DNA from: Alicyclobacillus shizuokensis NBRC 103103
GTDB lineage: Bacteria; Bacillota; Bacilli; Alicyclobacillales; Alicyclobacillaceae
Length of the DNA: 47,660 bases
Assembly: GCF_001552255.1 (NCBI RefSeq)
Contig: NZ_BCQV01000015.1
Location: 1 to 47,660 of the forward strand
Direction: 5' to 3'
The notes under the pieces were generated by a model that did not search any database, was not told where the DNA came from, and saw nothing but the letters and a program-made list of their open reading frames with translations. Shown in pieces: positions 21,870-29,190 of this stretch. The stretch's first letter is position 1. Every line of letters begins with the position of its first letter. A program made the position numbers and the translations under genes.

Positions 21870-21911
21870 ATGCGTCGGGCCCGCCGCAGGACAGCCGGCG
21901 GGCGCTTGAAC

Positions 21912-22547
21912 TCATTGCACCATGTTCGTCTCGCTGTAGGTGTGTCGCATCCAGATGGTGATCTGGCGCCTTGACGCCAAGCGAGCGAGACTTCTCCGCA
22001 CAGCTTCAACGACCACATCGCACATCCGCATGACAATCCCCAACCGCGTGTTCTGCAGAACAAAATACTCCATAAAACCGGAGACGTTGACCACCCCTGT
22101 GAGGGTGTAGGCACCGAATTCGGGCAGCGTCTTTTTCACGCCTGCGCCTGGCCGGAGCGGACCGCGCTCCAGGATGATGTGGCCCACATGCTCGAACTTA
22201 CCCAGGCACGCGTCGATGGCGATGATCAACGGATCGTTCAGATGGTGGCGGTGAATTCGGTTCAACACATCGCTCAGGTTGACGGCATGGACCGGCTCGT
22301 CCAGCGTGCCGTAGATGGTCACATTCGGCATGTTGACACACGCCTGCAACTGTGAACCCACAATCGGCCCGAACGCATCCCCTGTGGAGCGGTCTGTGCC
22401 CACGCAGACGAGGACAATGGGGCGATCCTCTGCGGTGGCGAACACCTTGTCCAATACGCAGCAGAGTCGCTCCGCTGCCTGCTCATCGTCGTACGCCACC
22501 CGAAACAACTGGCCAAAGCCAGGATCGGGATTCGAGTTGTGGTCCAC
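21912..22547 (-). CDS. yyaC: Spore protease-like protein YyaC (DUF1256)
   Basis: A 211-aa protein of the YyaC family, related to the GPR spore protease and HybD-type peptidases. Visible motifs are LVCVGTDRSTGDAFGPIVG near residue 45-65 and IAIDACLG, in which the conserved acidic residues sit. The GTG start has GAGGGGG 7 bases upstream. In B. subtilis yyaC is a sporulation gene. A sequence resembling a sigma-F/G promoter (GTATA, 17 bases, GTATACT) lies about 30-60 bases upstream on the minus strand. It supports an endospore-forming host. Confidence 0.9.
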   Translation of the reverse strand: MDHNSNPDPGFGQLFRVAYDDEQAAERLCCVLDKVFATAEDRPIVLVCVGTDRSTGDAFGPIVGSQLQACVNMPNVTIYGTLDEPVHAVNLSDVLNRIHRHHLNDPLIIAIDACLGKFEHVGHIILERGPLRPGAGVKKTLPEFGAYTLTGVVNVSGFMEYFVLQNTRLGIVMRMCDVVVEAVRRSLARLASRRQITIWMRHTYSETNMVQ

Positions 22548-22692
22548 ATCAAATCCCCCTCGGCTGGAATAATCCCAGTATACGTCGACGTAATCTCAAC
22601 TATACCTAGCAAGGCATGGACCTCACCGCCTAGCCTGGCGAGGGTAGTCAATCACGATTCTCCACAGCCGACGAAGGGGATGCAGAAGACAC

Positions 22693-23283
22693 GTGGTGGA
22701 TCTCGTCTTGTTCCTGGAAATTGCGTGGTGCAGCGTCTTTTTCGGTTGCCGCGGGCGCACGCGGGTGTTTTTGTGTGCCGGCGGGATGGTGGTGGCCGGG
22801 TACGTGGCGGCACAAGTCGACGACTGGTTGGCTGGGGTTCTGGTGCCGCCCAACAGTCGTGTCTTTGCCTGGATGGTTCAGCAGGTGGCGGCGCCGCCCA
22901 ACTCCATGGCCGTGCTGTCCGCGTTTCTGCCGGCCCGCGCGGTGGCCGTGTACAATCCGCCGGGGCAATGGCTGGCAATCTCGCTGTTGCGTGAGTTGCT
23001 ATCGACAGCCATCACCCTGGCTGTGTTTCTGATGTTTGTCATCATATCCTACCTACTGGACGTGTACCGGCGTGTCCCGGACACCAAGGGTCGGTTTCAT
23101 GGTTGGTCGCTGGCGACCTTGTTGATTGGCGCCGGGTGCGGTATGTATTGCGCGTTTCTCAGCGCCGTGACGCTGGCCGACTTGAGCTTCCTGAGGCCCT
23201 TCTCGTTTCTCGCCGCGCATGCCTCCGGATCGCTTGGTGTGCATACGGCGGCCGCTGTCTGTGAAGTGCTGCGTCGCGACTGA
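22693..23283 (+). CDS. Predicted multi-pass membrane protein, CvpA-like
   Basis: 196 aa with about four hydrophobic segments (residues about 1-20, 25-45, 95-120 and 135-165). The layout, a short N-terminal helix followed by FFGCRGRTRVFLCAGGMVVAGYVAAQVDDWL and a late ISYLLDVYRR, resembles the CvpA family, but similarity is weak and I do not assign a function. GTG start after GAAGGGGAT. It is divergent from yyaC and precedes mscS, so it replaces the yyaD/yyaE genes of B. subtilis in this position. Confidence 0.6.
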   Translation: MVDLVLFLEIAWCSVFFGCRGRTRVFLCAGGMVVAGYVAAQVDDWLAGVLVPPNSRVFAWMVQQVAAPPNSMAVLSAFLPARAVAVYNPPGQWLAISLLRELLSTAITLAVFLMFVIISYLLDVYRRVPDTKGRFHGWSLATLLIGAGCGMYCAFLSAVTLADLSFLRPFSFLAAHASGSLGVHTAAAVCEVLRRD

Positions 23284-23296
23284 ATGTATCGGGATG

Positions 23297-23305
23297 TGCT
23301 ATAGT
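23297..23305 (+). promoter_or_regulatory. Extended -10 promoter for mscS
   Basis: TGC-TATAGT (extended -10 motif TGn plus hexamer) lies 65 bases upstream of the mscS start. No good -35 is visible. Confidence 0.45.
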
Positions 23306-23369
23306 AGACAGGGAATCTGTACAGGAAATCTGTCGGTGTGAGAACGGCCGGAATTTGGAGGTTGGACTG

Positions 23370-24278
23370 GTGGCAGGCGAGTCCTCGGCCTTGGAAACCC
23401 GAGTCAGTGCGTATCTTCAGCAGCATGGTGGGGAATTCTTCAAGCCGCCTCTGAACATCGTCACCCACATCATCGAGGTCGTCATCCTGTTCTTCGTGAT
23501 GAAGCTGGCTAACCGCATCCTCTCGCGAGTGCTGAACCGGGTGCTCGATTCTCGTGCGGTACGAATGGACGAGCGTCGGAAGGGCACGATGCACTCGTTG
23601 ATGCAGAACATCCTCCGCTACACTCTGTATTTCGTCTGGATATTGTGCGCCCTCGAGACGTTCAATTTTCATGTTGGAGCCCTGTTGGCGGGGGCCGGCA
23701 TCGCGGGCCTGGCCGTCGGATTTGGCGCGCAGAGCCTGATCAAGGACATCCTGACGGGCTTTTTCATCCTGTTTGAGGATCAGTACGCGGTGGGGGATTA
23801 TGTGACCATCAATGGGATCACCGGAGAGGTGGTCCAGATGGGTCTGCGGCTGACGCAGGTCCGGGTGTGGACGGGAGAACTGGAAATCATCCCGAACGGT
23901 CTCATCCAGCAGGTGACGAATCACTCGCGTCACAACAGCATCGCCGTTGTGGACATCGGGATTTCCCGCATGGCGGACGTCGACCGCGCACTGGCCGTGT
24001 TGGAGGATGTGATGCGGCGGGTGGCGGATGAAAGCCAGGATGTGGTGGGCCCGGTGCAGGTTGCTGGGGTGCAGAGCCTTGACGCGCAACAGATCCTCCT
24101 CCGTGCCACGGCCGAATGTGCGCCGTACACCCACTTTGGCGTGCAGAGATTGGCCCTGCAGAGGGCGGCGCAGGCTCTTGCTGAGGCTGGAATTGACATG
24201 CCCGCTCAGAGATCCGTGATCACACTGCAAGGCGACGAGCAGCGTCAGGGTGTGCTCGGGAGGGAAGGATACCCATGA
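23370..24278 (+). CDS. mscS: Small-conductance mechanosensitive channel (MscS family)
   Basis: 302 aa. It has three N-terminal membrane helices; the last one, pore-lining, shows the Gly/Ala-rich GALLAGAGIAGLAVGFGAQSLIKD pattern of MscS TM3. The beta domain with the FEDQYAVGDYV motif follows. It releases solutes upon hypo-osmotic shock. The start is GTG 23370, because GGAGG is 8 bases upstream; a TTG five codons earlier overlaps the RBS. The end overlaps the DUF951 gene (ATGA). It is closest to the YkuT-type short MscS proteins. Confidence 0.93.
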   Translation: MAGESSALETRVSAYLQQHGGEFFKPPLNIVTHIIEVVILFFVMKLANRILSRVLNRVLDSRAVRMDERRKGTMHSLMQNILRYTLYFVWILCALETFNFHVGALLAGAGIAGLAVGFGAQSLIKDILTGFFILFEDQYAVGDYVTINGITGEVVQMGLRLTQVRVWTGELEIIPNGLIQQVTNHSRHNSIAVVDIGISRMADVDRALAVLEDVMRRVADESQDVVGPVQVAGVQSLDAQQILLRATAECAPYTHFGVQRLALQRAAQALAEAGIDMPAQRSVITLQGDEQRQGVLGREGYP

Positions 24279-24478
24279 GCGCAGAGTACGGGTTGGAGGA
24301 CATTGTGCAACTGAAAAAGCCGCACGCGTGCGGTGAGAACCGCTGGCGCATCATTCGCATGGGCATGGACATTCGCGTAAAGTGTGAGAAGTGCGGGCAC
24401 AGCGTGTTGATTCCCAGGGCGCGGTTTGACCGCGTGTTCCGCCGCGTGCTGGCGGCCAAAGACGAGCAGGCAGAATAA
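24275..24478 (+). CDS. yyzM: DUF951 family protein (YyzM)
   Basis: A 67-aa protein with the family core QLKKPHACGENRWRIIRMGMDIRVKCEKCGHSV. The Cys pair CxxC plus upstream His/Cys suggests zinc binding. It is translationally coupled to mscS (ATGA) and lies near ychF, as in Bacillus (yyzM). The function is unknown. Confidence 0.9.
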   Translation: MSAEYGLEDIVQLKKPHACGENRWRIIRMGMDIRVKCEKCGHSVLIPRARFDRVFRRVLAAKDEQAE

Positions 24479-24502
24479 AAGGAGCCCTTGCTCCCGGGCT
24501 CC
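24470..24502 (-). terminator. Intrinsic terminator on the minus strand
   Basis: The stem ggagccc/gggctcc (24481-24487 with 24496-24502) is followed on the minus strand by TTTTATT. On the plus strand no T-run follows, so it fits termination of a minus-strand transcript, i.e. the small ORF at 24577-24687. Confidence 0.7.
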
Positions 24503-24576
24503 ACATGACATGAGACCAGTAAACCGAATGACAGAACTGCGCGCCACCCTGGGGCGCTTCGCGTTCGCCCGCAGGT

Positions 24577-24687
24577 TCAGGCGCAAGCCGTGAATTCGCG
24601 CTTCGAGGTCGGCTGACGCATTTCTGCGGCCAATCCTCGTACAACCAATCGGCGGCCTTTCAATCTGCGCATGAGCCGCTTCAACAT
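24577..24687 (-). CDS. Small basic peptide (36 aa), unknown
   Basis: A 36-codon minus-strand ORF sits in the gap between DUF951 and ychF. It starts ATG with a near-perfect AGGAGGTG 5 bases upstream. The peptide is strongly basic in its N-terminal half (MLKRLMRRLKGRRLVVRGLA) and ends KREFTACA with one Cys. An intrinsic terminator oriented the same way lies 75 bp downstream. RBS, short ORF and terminator on one strand make a credible small gene. I do not recognise the family; a longer overlapping frame lacks an RBS. Confidence 0.6.
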   Translation of the reverse strand: MLKRLMRRLKGRRLVVRGLAAEMRQPTSKREFTACA

Positions 24688-24855
24688 ACCGACACCTCCT
24701 CATGCACGAACGTCTAGTCTCCATCATAGCCAAAATCAATGCCGCTGGCTATCGGCATCAACAGGTTTGACGAGCGGTCTCATGGGACTGAATCCGTCCA
24801 TCTCCGATCCGCTTGCACGTTCGCACCATAGCAACGGGATTTATACTCGGCGTTA

Positions 24856-24884
24856 TTGTGTCCCATGGCTGCATTTCCTATAAT
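24856..24884 (+). promoter_or_regulatory. Sigma-A promoter for ychF
   Basis: TTGTGT (24856-24861), a 17-bp spacer and a perfect TATAAT (24879-24884), 33 bases upstream of the ychF ATG. It rules out the longer upstream frame as the true ychF start. Confidence 0.85.
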
Positions 24885-24917
24885 GAGCCAAGCGGACTGA
24901 TGGAAAGAGGTGTGGAG

Positions 24918-26018
24918 ATGCCACTTCGCGCGGGGATTGTAGGTCTGCCGAACGTAGGCAAATCAACGCTGTTCAACGCGATTACCAATGCGGGCGCGGA
25001 TGCGGCCAACTACCCGTTTTGCACCATCGATCCGAACGTCGGCGTGGTCGAAGTGCCGGATTCCCGGCTGCAGCGGCTGGCGGACGTGGTTCATCCACGC
25101 CGGATTGTGCCCACGACGTTCGAGTTTGTGGATATCGCCGGACTTGTGGCCGGGGCCAGCCGCGGGGAAGGCTTGGGAAACAAGTTTCTCGGCCACATCC
25201 GCGAGGTGGATGCGATTGTGCACGTGGTGCGCTGTTTCGAAAACGGGGAGATCACGCACGTCAGCGGCAAGGTGGACCCGGCGCGGGACATGGACGTGAT
25301 CAACCTGGAACTGATTCTGGCCGACCTGGAGACAGTCAACCGGCGCCTGGAGCGGGCGCGCAAGAACCAAAAGAGCGGCGACAAGCGGTATGTGCTGGAG
25401 GCGGCGGCCCTGGAGCGGCTGGGGCAGCACCTGGAGGCCGGCCAGCCTGCCCGGACTTGCTCTTTTTCCGAAGAAGAGGCGCCGCTCTTGCGAGACCTGC
25501 ATCTGCTGACTGAAAAGCCGGTCCTGTACGTGGCCAACCTGAGTGAGGACGAGTTGGCGGACGCTGACATCCACCCCCACGTGCGGACGGTTCAGGAGCG
25601 GGCGGCGGCGGAAGGAGCCCAGGTGGTTCCCGTGTGCGCTCAGTTGGAGGCCGAAATCGCCGAGCTGGAGGGGGAGGACCGACGCGCCTTCCTGGCCGAC
25701 CTGGGGCTTGCGGAAGCGGGCTTGGATCGGCTCATCCGCGCGTCCTATCACCTGTTGGGGTTGATCACATATTTTACGGCTGGGGAGCCGGAGGTGCGCG
25801 CCTGGACCATCCGACAGGGTACGCGGGCGCCGCAGGCGGCCGGCGTGATTCACTCCGACTTTGAAAAAGGGTTCATTCGTGCGGAGGTCGTCGCCTATGC
25901 GGACCTGGTGCAGGCCGGCTCCTTCGCGGCGGCGCGCGACGCGGGAAAGGTGCGCCTGGAAGGCAAGGATTATGTCGTGCAGGACGGAGACGTAATGCAT
26001 TTTCGCTTCAACGTCTGA
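24918..26018 (+). CDS. ychF: Redox-regulated ATPase YchF (OLA1 family)
   Basis: 366 aa, an Obg-related P-loop protein that prefers ATP. G1 is GLPNVGKST near residues 9-17, G3 region DIAGLVAGASRGEGLGNKFL, the NLSE motif replaces the usual NKxD (giving ATP preference), and the C-terminal TGS domain contains YFTAGEPEVRAWTIRQGT and ends DGDVMHFRFNV. ATG with GAGGTG/GGAG upstream. Associated with ribosomes and stress responses in other bacteria. Confidence 0.97.
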   Translation: MPLRAGIVGLPNVGKSTLFNAITNAGADAANYPFCTIDPNVGVVEVPDSRLQRLADVVHPRRIVPTTFEFVDIAGLVAGASRGEGLGNKFLGHIREVDAIVHVVRCFENGEITHVSGKVDPARDMDVINLELILADLETVNRRLERARKNQKSGDKRYVLEAAALERLGQHLEAGQPARTCSFSEEEAPLLRDLHLLTEKPVLYVANLSEDELADADIHPHVRTVQERAAAEGAQVVPVCAQLEAEIAELEGEDRRAFLADLGLAEAGLDRLIRASYHLLGLITYFTAGEPEVRAWTIRQGTRAPQAAGVIHSDFEKGFIRAEVVAYADLVQAGSFAAARDAGKVRLEGKDYVVQDGDVMHFRFNV

Positions 26019-26070
26019 TGGTGCCTTCTGGTTGAAGATGTAAACTTGTGGGGTCTGAATGGGTTTTATA

Positions 26071-26099
26071 TTGTGTTCCAAGCGCGGCCGTAGTAGAAT
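26071..26099 (+). promoter_or_regulatory. Sigma-A promoter for rpsF-ssb-rpsR
   Basis: TTGTGT (26071-26076), a 17-bp spacer and TAGAAT (26094-26099), followed by an 86-base leader to rpsF. Confidence 0.7.
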
Positions 26100-26126
26100 A
26101 AACCCTTGGCACGTCCACATGAATGA

Positions 26127-26162
26127 CGGCCTATCCTTGCTCTGCACGCGGATGCAGGGCCG
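26127..26162 (+). promoter_or_regulatory. Structured leader of rpsF, possible S6:S18 binding site
   Basis: Two stems stack: cggcc/ggccg (26127-26131 with 26158-26162) and ctgca/tgcag (26142-26146 with 26153-26157), with a one-sided 10-base bulge between them and a 6-base loop. rpsF leaders in many bacteria carry a hairpin bound by the S6:S18 complex. The one-sided bulge is reminiscent, but I do not see the full known consensus. Confidence 0.4.
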
Positions 26163-26185
26163 ATGTCCAGAAGGAGGTGACTCGC

Positions 26186-26473
26186 ATGCGCCAGTATGAG
26201 ACCATGTACGTGCTGACCCCCGACCTTGAGCCGGAGCGGACGTCGGAGCTGGTATCCAAATACCAGGCCCTTGTCAGCGAACGCGGCGGCCAGATTGACG
26301 AACTGCAGGAAATCGGCAAGCGCCGCCTGGCGTACGAGATCAAGAAGTACCGCGAGGGTTACTACGTGCTCATGCGCTACACAGCGGACACGGATGTCTC
26401 CAAGGAGCTGGAGCGCGTGCTGAGAATCGAGGACGCTGTGCTTCGATACCTCACCGTGCGCTTGGGCGAATAG
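26186..26473 (+). CDS. rpsF: Ribosomal protein bS6
   Basis: A 95-aa small-subunit protein (MRQYETMYVLTPDL ... RYLTVRLGE) that pairs with bS18 on the platform. ATG with aaggaggtga 5 bases upstream; the frame stays open upstream but that part is leader. First gene of the rpsF-ssb-rpsR operon. Confidence 0.97.
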   Translation: MRQYETMYVLTPDLEPERTSELVSKYQALVSERGGQIDELQEIGKRRLAYEIKKYREGYYVLMRYTADTDVSKELERVLRIEDAVLRYLTVRLGE

Positions 26474-26493
26474 ATCCAAGTGGAGGGGTAGGT

Positions 26494-26961
26494 ATGCTGA
26501 ATCGGGTGATTCTGATTGGTCGGCTGACGGCGGATCCCGAACTGCGCTACACCAACAACGGCACCGCAGTGGCTTCCTTCACACTGGCTGTGGACAGGAT
26601 GCGCAACAACCAGAACGGGGAGCGCGAGACGGATTTCATCAACATCGTCGTGTGGCAGAAGCAGGCAGAGATCTGCGCGCAGTACCTGCACAAGGGCAGG
26701 TTGGCGGCGGTGGATGGCCGTCTGCAGATCCGCAGCTACGAGAACCGGGAAGGGCAGCGTGTGCGCGTGGCCGAAGTGGTGGCGGAGAGCGTGCGCTTTT
26801 TGGATCGCGGAGCGGATACGGCGGGTGCGCCCAGCCGGCCGGCGGCCGCAGCGACCATGGGGAATCGTCCAGCAGCTCAGCGTACACCCAGCTTTGACGA
26901 CGATCCGTTTGCCGATGACAGTCAGATGATAGACATCTCGGATGATGACCTGCCGTTTTAA
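26494..26961 (+). CDS. ssb: Single-stranded DNA-binding protein
   Basis: 155 aa. The N-terminal OB fold (MLNRVILIGRLTADPELRYT, residues 1-105) and a disordered linker end with the acidic tip DISDDDLPF, the peptide that recruits replication and repair partners. Situated between rpsF and rpsR, the standard Bacilli order, 20 bp after rpsF. Confidence 0.97.
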   Translation: MLNRVILIGRLTADPELRYTNNGTAVASFTLAVDRMRNNQNGERETDFINIVVWQKQAEICAQYLHKGRLAAVDGRLQIRSYENREGQRVRVAEVVAESVRFLDRGADTAGAPSRPAAAATMGNRPAAQRTPSFDDDPFADDSQMIDISDDDLPF

Positions 26962-27022
26962 GGCGGAAATCTGACCAGCCGACCCGAAGCCGGGCCGTGG
27001 TCGCGGACGGGGGTGAAGACGA

Positions 27023-27253
27023 ATGCCGCGTAGAGGTCGTGGTGGCAAGCGGCGCAAGGTGTGTCAGTTTTGTGTGGACAAAATTGACCAGGCGGACTAT
27101 AAGGATATCGCGCGTCTACAGAAGTTCTTGACGGAGCGCGGAAAGATCCTGCCGCGGCGGATAACCGGCAACTGTGCACGCCATCAGCGCCAGGTGACGG
27201 TCGTGATTAAGCGGGCGCGCCAGGTGGCGTTGCTGCCGTATACAACCGAATGA
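27023..27253 (+). CDS. rpsR: Ribosomal protein bS18
   Basis: A 76-aa basic protein ([19 protein letters not shown] ... [20 protein letters not shown]). The CQFC Cys pair plus the downstream NCARHQ motif form a typical zinc-binding C+ variant. The ATG follows GGGGGTGAAGACGA. A strong terminator lies 40 bp downstream, ending the operon. Confidence 0.97.
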   Translation: MPRRGRGGKRRKVCQFCVDKIDQADYKDIARLQKFLTERGKILPRRITGNCARHQRQVTVVIKRARQVALLPYTTE

Positions 27254-27292
27254 AACCAGCTGCCGGCGAAACGAAGCGGCAGACAACGATAC

Positions 27293-27320
27293 AAGGGGAA
27301 CGTAGACCGTTCCCCTTTTT
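27293..27320 (+). terminator. Intrinsic terminator after rpsR
   Basis: A 10-bp perfect stem, aaggggaacg/cgttcccctt, with loop tagac, runs directly into five T. Confidence 0.93.
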
Positions 27321-27435
27321 CTATGCCAACCGCCGTCGGAATCGCGGCGCTTGTCTGGCAGGATTTCCTCCGCATCGGGTGGAAGTAAAACACAGACTGC
27401 AGCCGTTAAGGTACAGAGCCGGAAGGAGGGTGCGC

Positions 27436-27741
27436 GTGGCGAGAATGGAACCCCATATGCACATCGCCCGTCGAATTCGCTCCATCGAATCCGCGAAGAT
27501 AGAGGTGCTACGTCGCGTCACCGATTTATTCGAAGGACTTCAGACAGGGGACGAGCGCACGTTCTCCCAGGCGCTGGCCGGCCTGGTTGGCACGGCGTAT
27601 CTGATTGGCCAGCAGGTAGGCATCCCTCCGGATAAAATGGATCAAGAGGTCGTCCGCCAACTCCCGCGCACCGCGACGGGCAGCACGTCCGAATTGGCGG
27701 AGCTAGACGTGGTGCGCCGCCACTTTGACGTGAAGAGGTGA
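27436..27741 (+). CDS. MazG-like family protein
   Basis: About 101 aa. The helical core RRIRSIESAKIEVLRRVTDLFEGLQTGDERTFSQALAGLVGTAYLIGQQVGI resembles the short MazG-like (PF12643) proteins encoded upstream of yybS in Bacilli. Start GTG 27436, with aaggagg 6 bases upstream; the open frame upstream crosses the rpsR terminator and is not coding. It may be an NTP pyrophosphohydrolase-like all-alpha protein. The catalytic EExxE motif is not obvious, so activity is uncertain. Confidence 0.7.
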   Translation: MARMEPHMHIARRIRSIESAKIEVLRRVTDLFEGLQTGDERTFSQALAGLVGTAYLIGQQVGIPPDKMDQEVVRQLPRTATGSTSELAELDVVRRHFDVKR

Positions 27742-27745
27742 GGGC

Positions 27746-28651
27746 ATGAACCGGCGCGACAGCACGACCCGCGAGTACGTCTGGGCGGGAGTCTGGTTTG
27801 TCGGGTTGGTTGCCCTGAGCCTCACCCGAGTGGGTGCCGCTTGGAGCGGGTGGCTGTTCCCTATCCCGATAACGATGGTGTACTGCCTCGCTTCGCCTGG
27901 ACCGGCCGTCGTGGTGGCGGTTTTGGCAGGGCTGGCTTTGCTGGTATCCGGTTTGCGAGGGTTGGCGGTTCTGTTTGTCGCTTGGATGATCTCACTGGCA
28001 TGCATCCTGGGGGAGGCTCTGGGCCGGCGGGACAATGTCTACAAGGCTTGGGTCAACGCGACGCTGAGCACGCTCATGCTGGAACTCGCCATTCTGGCAT
28101 CGCTCGGCGGGCGCTCCGCGGACCTATTCGAGTCGCTGCGCGAACTGTGGATGCGCTGGCTGGGGAGTGGCCATGGGGCCGGCATTCCTGGCGCGGGCGG
28201 CGGTGCGCTCGTCGATACGGCCATCGCCTGGTTGCAGGTGATGCTGCCTGGGGTCCTCGTGGTGCTGGCCTTTTTGTTGGTGGTCGTCTATTGGGGTTGC
28301 ACGCGTTACCTGCTCAGGCGGCAGCGGCCGGCGGGCGGGGCGTTTGCCGGCTGGCGGCTGCCGCGCTCGGTCGTCACCGTCTACCTGTTGGCGTTGGCCT
28401 GCGTGCTGCTTCGTGTCTTTTCATCCCTGCCACTGATGGGGCAGTTCGCGCGCAACGTGGTGTTCTTGGCCGGCTTTTTCATCGGCGTGCAGGGGTTGGT
28501 CTGCCTGTCCCGGGGAATGGCGGGCAGCCGCCTGCGGGCGCTCTGGCTGAGTCTGCTGGTGCTGTTGGCCTCCGTACGGTTGGTATCGGACTTCTACGTG
28601 CTGGTGGGCATCCTCGACGTCCTGAGATCGCCGCGCAGCCCCAAGGTGTAA
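27746..28651 (+). CDS. yybS: DUF2232 membrane protein (YybS-like)
   Basis: 301 aa with about eight hydrophobic segments. It belongs to the DUF2232/YybS family, which is fused or adjacent to gdpP-rplI in Bacilli. ATG start 4 bp after the MazG-like gene. The next gene is rplI, after only 68 bp; the c-di-AMP phosphodiesterase gdpP that normally lies between them is missing. Confidence 0.85.
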   Translation: MNRRDSTTREYVWAGVWFVGLVALSLTRVGAAWSGWLFPIPITMVYCLASPGPAVVVAVLAGLALLVSGLRGLAVLFVAWMISLACILGEALGRRDNVYKAWVNATLSTLMLELAILASLGGRSADLFESLRELWMRWLGSGHGAGIPGAGGGALVDTAIAWLQVMLPGVLVVLAFLLVVVYWGCTRYLLRRQRPAGGAFAGWRLPRSVVTVYLLALACVLLRVFSSLPLMGQFARNVVFLAGFFIGVQGLVCLSRGMAGSRLRALWLSLLVLLASVRLVSDFYVLVGILDVLRSPRSPKV

Positions 28652-28719
28652 CCTCTGCCATCGTGTTTTGCGGCTGTGGACGGTAGAATGGAAGGTGGAT
28701 GTGAAGGGGGTTTGCTGTT

Positions 28720-29166
28720 GTGAAGGTGATATTGCTGCAGGACGTGAAAGCTCAGGGGAAAAAGGGTCAAGTGATTGAAGTCTCGCCGGGCTATGCACGG
28801 AATTTCCTGTTTCCGAAGAAGCTCGCGGTCGAGGCGACAGAGGCTGAATTGCAGGCGTTGGCGGCGCGCAAGCAGGCGGAGGAGAAACGACTGGCCCAGG
28901 AATTGGAGGCGGCGAAGCGGCTGCAGGCGGATTTGAATGAGCGGAAGGTGGTCGTGCGGACACAGGCGGGAGAAGGCGGGCGCCTGTTTGGGGCGGTGAC
29001 ATCGAAGCACATTGCGGAGGCGTTGGCGTCCATGGGATACAAGGTCGACAAGCGAAAGATTCACCTCCCGGAGCCGATTAAGCACCTGGGTGCGCAGCGG
29101 GTTGAGGTGAAACTGCATCCGGAAGTCGCGGCCACTGTCGTGGTCCACGTCGAGGCCGAGGCGTAA
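28720..29166 (+). CDS. rplI: Ribosomal protein bL9
   Basis: 148 aa: N-terminal domain [29 protein letters not shown], a long connecting helix ([24 protein letters not shown]) and a C-terminal domain ([17 protein letters not shown]). GTG start with AAGGGGG about 9 bases upstream. Followed by the replicative helicase, as in Bacillus. Confidence 0.97.
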   Translation: MKVILLQDVKAQGKKGQVIEVSPGYARNFLFPKKLAVEATEAELQALAARKQAEEKRLAQELEAAKRLQADLNERKVVVRTQAGEGGRLFGAVTSKHIAEALASMGYKVDKRKIHLPEPIKHLGAQRVEVKLHPEVAATVVVHVEAEA

Positions 29167-29190
29167 GCCGCGCGTGTGAGGGGAACGATC

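Noticed and set aside
24245-24739. 164-codon minus-strand frame over the end of mscS, DUF951 and the gap
   Set aside because: Runs through two plus-strand genes and a terminator without an RBS; the 36-codon ORF in another frame is better supported.
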